Shown in pieces: positions 61,188 through 64,000 of a stretch of DNA of 64,000 nt (the stretch's first letter is position 1; the number at the start of each line of letters is the position of its first letter). Origin of the DNA: Schistosoma mansoni (taxonomy: Eukaryota; Platyhelminthes; Trematoda; Strigeidida; Schistosomatidae); NCBI RefSeq assembly GCF_000237925.1, contig NC_031502.1:42099975-42163974 (forward strand), in the 5' to 3' direction. Under the pieces are notes generated by a model. That model searched no databases. It was not told the origin of the DNA and worked only from the letters and a program-made list of their open reading frames with translations. The position numbers and the translations under genes were made by a program.

Positions 61188-61455
61188 TGTTTTGTATTAT
61201 TTGTTTGAACCTTCCCATTGATGTTTAGGACTGTAGTTGACCAGTCTCTTATTGGCATATGTGTATCTTGTGCGGATTGTCTTGACATTACCTTAAGTCA
61301 CAGGTATTATAAGCAAAAATGGTTGGTGGCTAGCAGTGGAACCCAGGACGTTCATTTATTCCTATTCGGAACTTGTCAGCTGGATGTACCTGCATTCCAG
61401 AGTTGATGTTTACTCCGGGACTTGAACCCAGTACAGTTCACTTCAAACGCCATCA
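61188..61455 (-). mobile_element. SMα-like SINE, decayed copy with altered order
   Basis: Plus-strand reading: a reversed flanking segment (GAACCTTCCCATTGATGT, GACCAGTCTCTTATTGGC, 61,205-61,262), then TGGTGGCTAGCAGTGGAACC, the hammerhead region (61,341-61,385), and a short tRNA-like remnant (GGGACTTGAACCCAGTAC). The flanking segment sits on the other side compared with the copies at 50.2 and 53.7 kb, so this is a rearranged or composite copy. Confidence 0.65.
61341..61385 (-). pseudogene. decayed hammerhead ribozyme
   Basis: The stem I strands ATCCAG/CTGGGT and the GTC triplet remain. The first core box reads CTGACAA instead of CTGANGA, and the GAAA box is altered by changes in the GGAATAAATGAAC region. 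It should be inactive. Confidence 0.7.
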
Positions 61456-62787
61456 CGTTTTGAATGTGGTTGAAATTAATTCTTTAACAAAGTCTTGTTC
61501 ATTCATATTGAAATTTTATTTTTGTTTTTGTTTCATTTTATGTGAAGTGTGTTCAGAATTAACTTGAACTCATGTTGCCACACAAATTGTGCTTTTTCCA
61601 AAATCATATCTGAGCACTAAGTAGCATGTTTATTTAATGGTAAAAAATCATTCAATCACTACTTAGATTTTTGACTATCTGGTCAAATGTGGTTAACTTT
61701 CTCCGAAAGAATCTTTATTAAAAGTTATTCATAAAGTTTGAAAAACTGGTGCTAAAGAAGGCTGGATAAGAAACTTGGGTATAACGATCTTTGTCTTCAG
61801 AAACAGTGAACTAAGTCCCTCATTTTACCATGGTTCTAACACCTCTTTCTTATTTTGTAAAATTATGGCAACTCTCCTACCAAAGGCTATTATTTCTGAA
61901 ATAACTATAAATACAATTGCAAAGATTTAGTAGATAATAGCGTCCCAAAAGCCTTTCTTCTCTGAACTGCTTTTTTTGATCAATTTTGTTTCGATGTCTT
62001 CCTGATAATTTGAATTTTAGTCATTCGAGAAATTTTAATTGGATTATTGAGGAACATGGAAGTGTTGGAATTTCAGTCTCCGAAAATGTCATACATAACT
62101 GTTACATATAATATCTTTTATATAATTGATCTCCAACTTTTGTCATATTTCTGTACAAAGTATTCATTAAGATGATTTCATTTTCTGTGATAAATATTTT
62201 GTACTGATTTAACTCTAGATTTATCAACCCGTCATACCTAAACACTCCAATTTTAATAGTGTTAAGTAGATAATGAAAGTCAAGTGATTAGAAAATTATA
62301 TCCCTCGAACAAAATAGTAGATTGAAAATGAAAATGCCTTTGGAGTAATTCATCTGCAAGGTAAATAAAGCAAAGTTCATTTGACAAAGTCGACAAGCTA
62401 CAAGTTAAATAGATAGAATATAGTTTATATAGTGATAATGAGTGGTATGTTATATGTTTATAGATATCTGAACACTTACTATATATGTTATGTTTTGATT
62501 TACAGAAATTTCGCGAAACTGTTCAGACGTTTTGTACTTCCTAGTTCACAATGTAACTGGGAAATAGATCTCAAAAGTTATTTTCACCGAAAACCACGAT
62601 TTAATAAAGCAACTTAAATTTTGCATATTTACTAAACTAAGCAATTTAAAACAATTAGTCCTTTTGATAAATTTCGATAATGCAATGAGAAGACGAAGTT
62701 TATCAGAATTATGTGATATATTAGCGCAATACATTTCGAACAATCTGATCACACATATACTTGTTAAGACATTTTTATATGAAAATT
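61456..62787. other. intergenic or intronic, one repeat-like segment
   Basis: AT-rich. The minus-strand stretch at about 62,640-62,705 is the partner of the coding-like segment at 26,332-26,423. No gene is supported otherwise. Confidence 0.4.
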
Positions 62788-62872
62788 AAGAGGTCAACTA
62801 GACAGGTTAAGGTAAGAAAATAAATAAAGTACACAAAAACAATGTGATGACTACTCTGGATAATAAATAAGC
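62788..62872 (+). repeat. left terminal inverted repeat of the Penelope-like element
   Basis: The 85 bp starting AAGAGGTCAACTAGACAGG are the exact reverse complement of 63,916-64,000. The reverse-transcriptase frame begins two bases inside its inner end. Confidence 0.9.
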
Positions 62873-63915
62873 TATGGGTAGTCCTTTAGGACCGTTGCTG
62901 GCGGATGTGTTCATGGGGTATGTTGAAAATTTAACTGAAAACTCAATCCAAAAGATGTGTCTGTATAGACGATACGTTGATGATATCATAATCATAGGGG
63001 ATAAGTGTGAAGACGTAAACCGCTTGTTAAAAGAACTCAATACAAGTCAGAAGCATATTTCTCTTACGTGCGAAGAAGAGAAGAACAACCAACTTCCTTT
63101 TCTAGATATACTGATCAGTAGAAGAGGAGATGGTTCCATCCAACGTTCTATATATAGAAAGCCGACATGAACGGGGCAATACCTTAATTTCCATAGTCAC
63201 TGCCCAATTCATTACAAACGTGGTTTAATTAAGGGCTTATTCAATAGAATCAATCGTATTTGTACTAGTGATACTAATGAAGTAGAAACGAGACTTTTGA
63301 CTAATACGTTAATGAATAATGGTTATTCATTTAAGTTCATAAACCGCTGGAAGGGTTGCAATACGATTAGACCTATGACGCTTCTGGCACCCAAAGAGCG
63401 AGTTTATATTACATTACCATTTAGGAGTGACTCTAATAGTCTCATGTTGAGACGGAGACTAAAATTAGCCATAAACAGGACATTCTATGCAGCTCAACTT
63501 GTCATCATTGAAAAGACAAGGTCGATGTTTCACCAAAAACCTAGACAGCACATAAGCGATTGTGTCACATCCCATTGTGTATACCAATTTACATGTATGT
63601 GCGGAAACACGTACATAGGGAGGAGCAATCGTGATTTGCAAATAAGGGTGGCGGAACACATACCTAAATGGCTACAGAACCAAATGAATTCGAATGGTCA
63701 AATAAGATCACAGGATAGACAAACATCTTCCTCTATTGCGAAACATTTAGTTGAAACTGGTCATAAGGTTGATATCAAATCAGCATTTGTAGTGTTGTAC
63801 AAAAGCCTTCAAGGACGTATACTAAGGTTTATTGAAGCCTTAGCTATACGGAAATTGAAACCCCCTTTATGTGTTCAAAAACAATTTGTTCTTACCCTTA
63901 ACCTACCCTGGTAAT

Positions 63916-64000
63916 GCTTATTTATTATCCAGAGTAGTCATCACATTGTTTTTGTGTACTTTATTTATTTTCTTACCTTAACCTGTCTAGTTGACCTCTT
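63916..64000 (-). repeat. right terminal inverted repeat of the Penelope-like element
   Basis: The reverse complement of 62,788-62,872. It begins two codons after the stop of the endonuclease frame and runs to the last base of the window, so its true outer end is not seen. Confidence 0.9.

Larger units (their letters stand above)
62788..64000 (+). mobile_element. Penelope-like element, 5'-truncated, GIY-YIG type
   Basis: The plus strand encodes the last third of a Penelope-type reverse transcriptase at 62,874-63,290: MGSPLGPLLADVFMG, YRRYVDDIIIIGD as the catalytic block, then LPFLDILISRR and an RKPT...GQYLNFHSHCP block. A GIY-YIG endonuclease follows at about 63,540-63,830 (HCVYQFTCMCGNTYIGRSN, DLQIRVAEH). 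The order is diagnostic for Penelope-like elements. The open frame is broken once. The body is bounded by perfect 85-bp inverted repeats, the right one ending at the window edge, so the element may continue outside. Confidence 0.88.

Overview
The window reads as nuclear DNA of a blood fluke (genus Schistosoma). It is strongly AT-rich. Host genes have few, widely spaced exons with long introns, and one has a 36-nt first intron. The repeats are ones expected in schistosomes: an SMα-like tRNA-derived SINE with a hammerhead ribozyme on its minus strand, SR2/Perere-3-like RTE retrotransposons, a CR1/Jockey-like LINE, Ty3/gypsy fossils and a Penelope-like element. The genus is inferred from this combination; the species is not decided.

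Host genes. (1) 0.3-12.1 kb, plus strand: scattered exons of an extracellular or surface protein with a cysteine-bearing module, a fibronectin-III-like module and a short Cys-rich exon. The exons join in phase 1, and one candidate is a 36-nt micro-exon. (2) 23,977-24,622, plus strand: a complete three-exon Jagunal homologue (JAGN1 family) of 183 residues. (3) 40,243-57,255, plus strand: the first large exon and one later exon of a RADIL/RASIP1-type Ras-association, FHA and dilute-domain protein. A 14.8-kb intron full of repeats separates them, and the 3' end lies outside the window. (4) 30,184-30,964, minus strand: a SWIM zinc-finger, MULE-transposase-like reading frame. A canonical histone-type 3' stem-loop begins one base after its stop codon.

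Mobile DNA by region. 8.7-11.5 kb: a unit bounded by near-identical inverted repeats of about 280 bp, with a head-to-head pair of tRNA-derived SINEs inside. 12.9-22.9 kb: a nest of Ty3/gypsy fossils, a CR1-like LINE (minus) and an RTE LINE (plus). 32.5-36.1 kb: two RTE-like LINEs in tandem. 37.8-38.4 kb: a short GC-rich retroposon. 46.4-48.1 kb: a 5'-truncated RTE (minus). 48.9-50.4, 53.6-56.6 and 60.8-61.5 kb: SINE clusters. 62.8-64.0 kb: a Penelope-like element between perfect 85-bp inverted repeats.

The main threads for follow-up are the histone-type 3' end on a transposase-like gene; a second tRNA-derived SINE family whose body carries a hammerhead-like motif in many copies; and the phase-1 micro-exon architecture of the first gene. 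All homology calls are from reading the sequence by eye; no database search was run.
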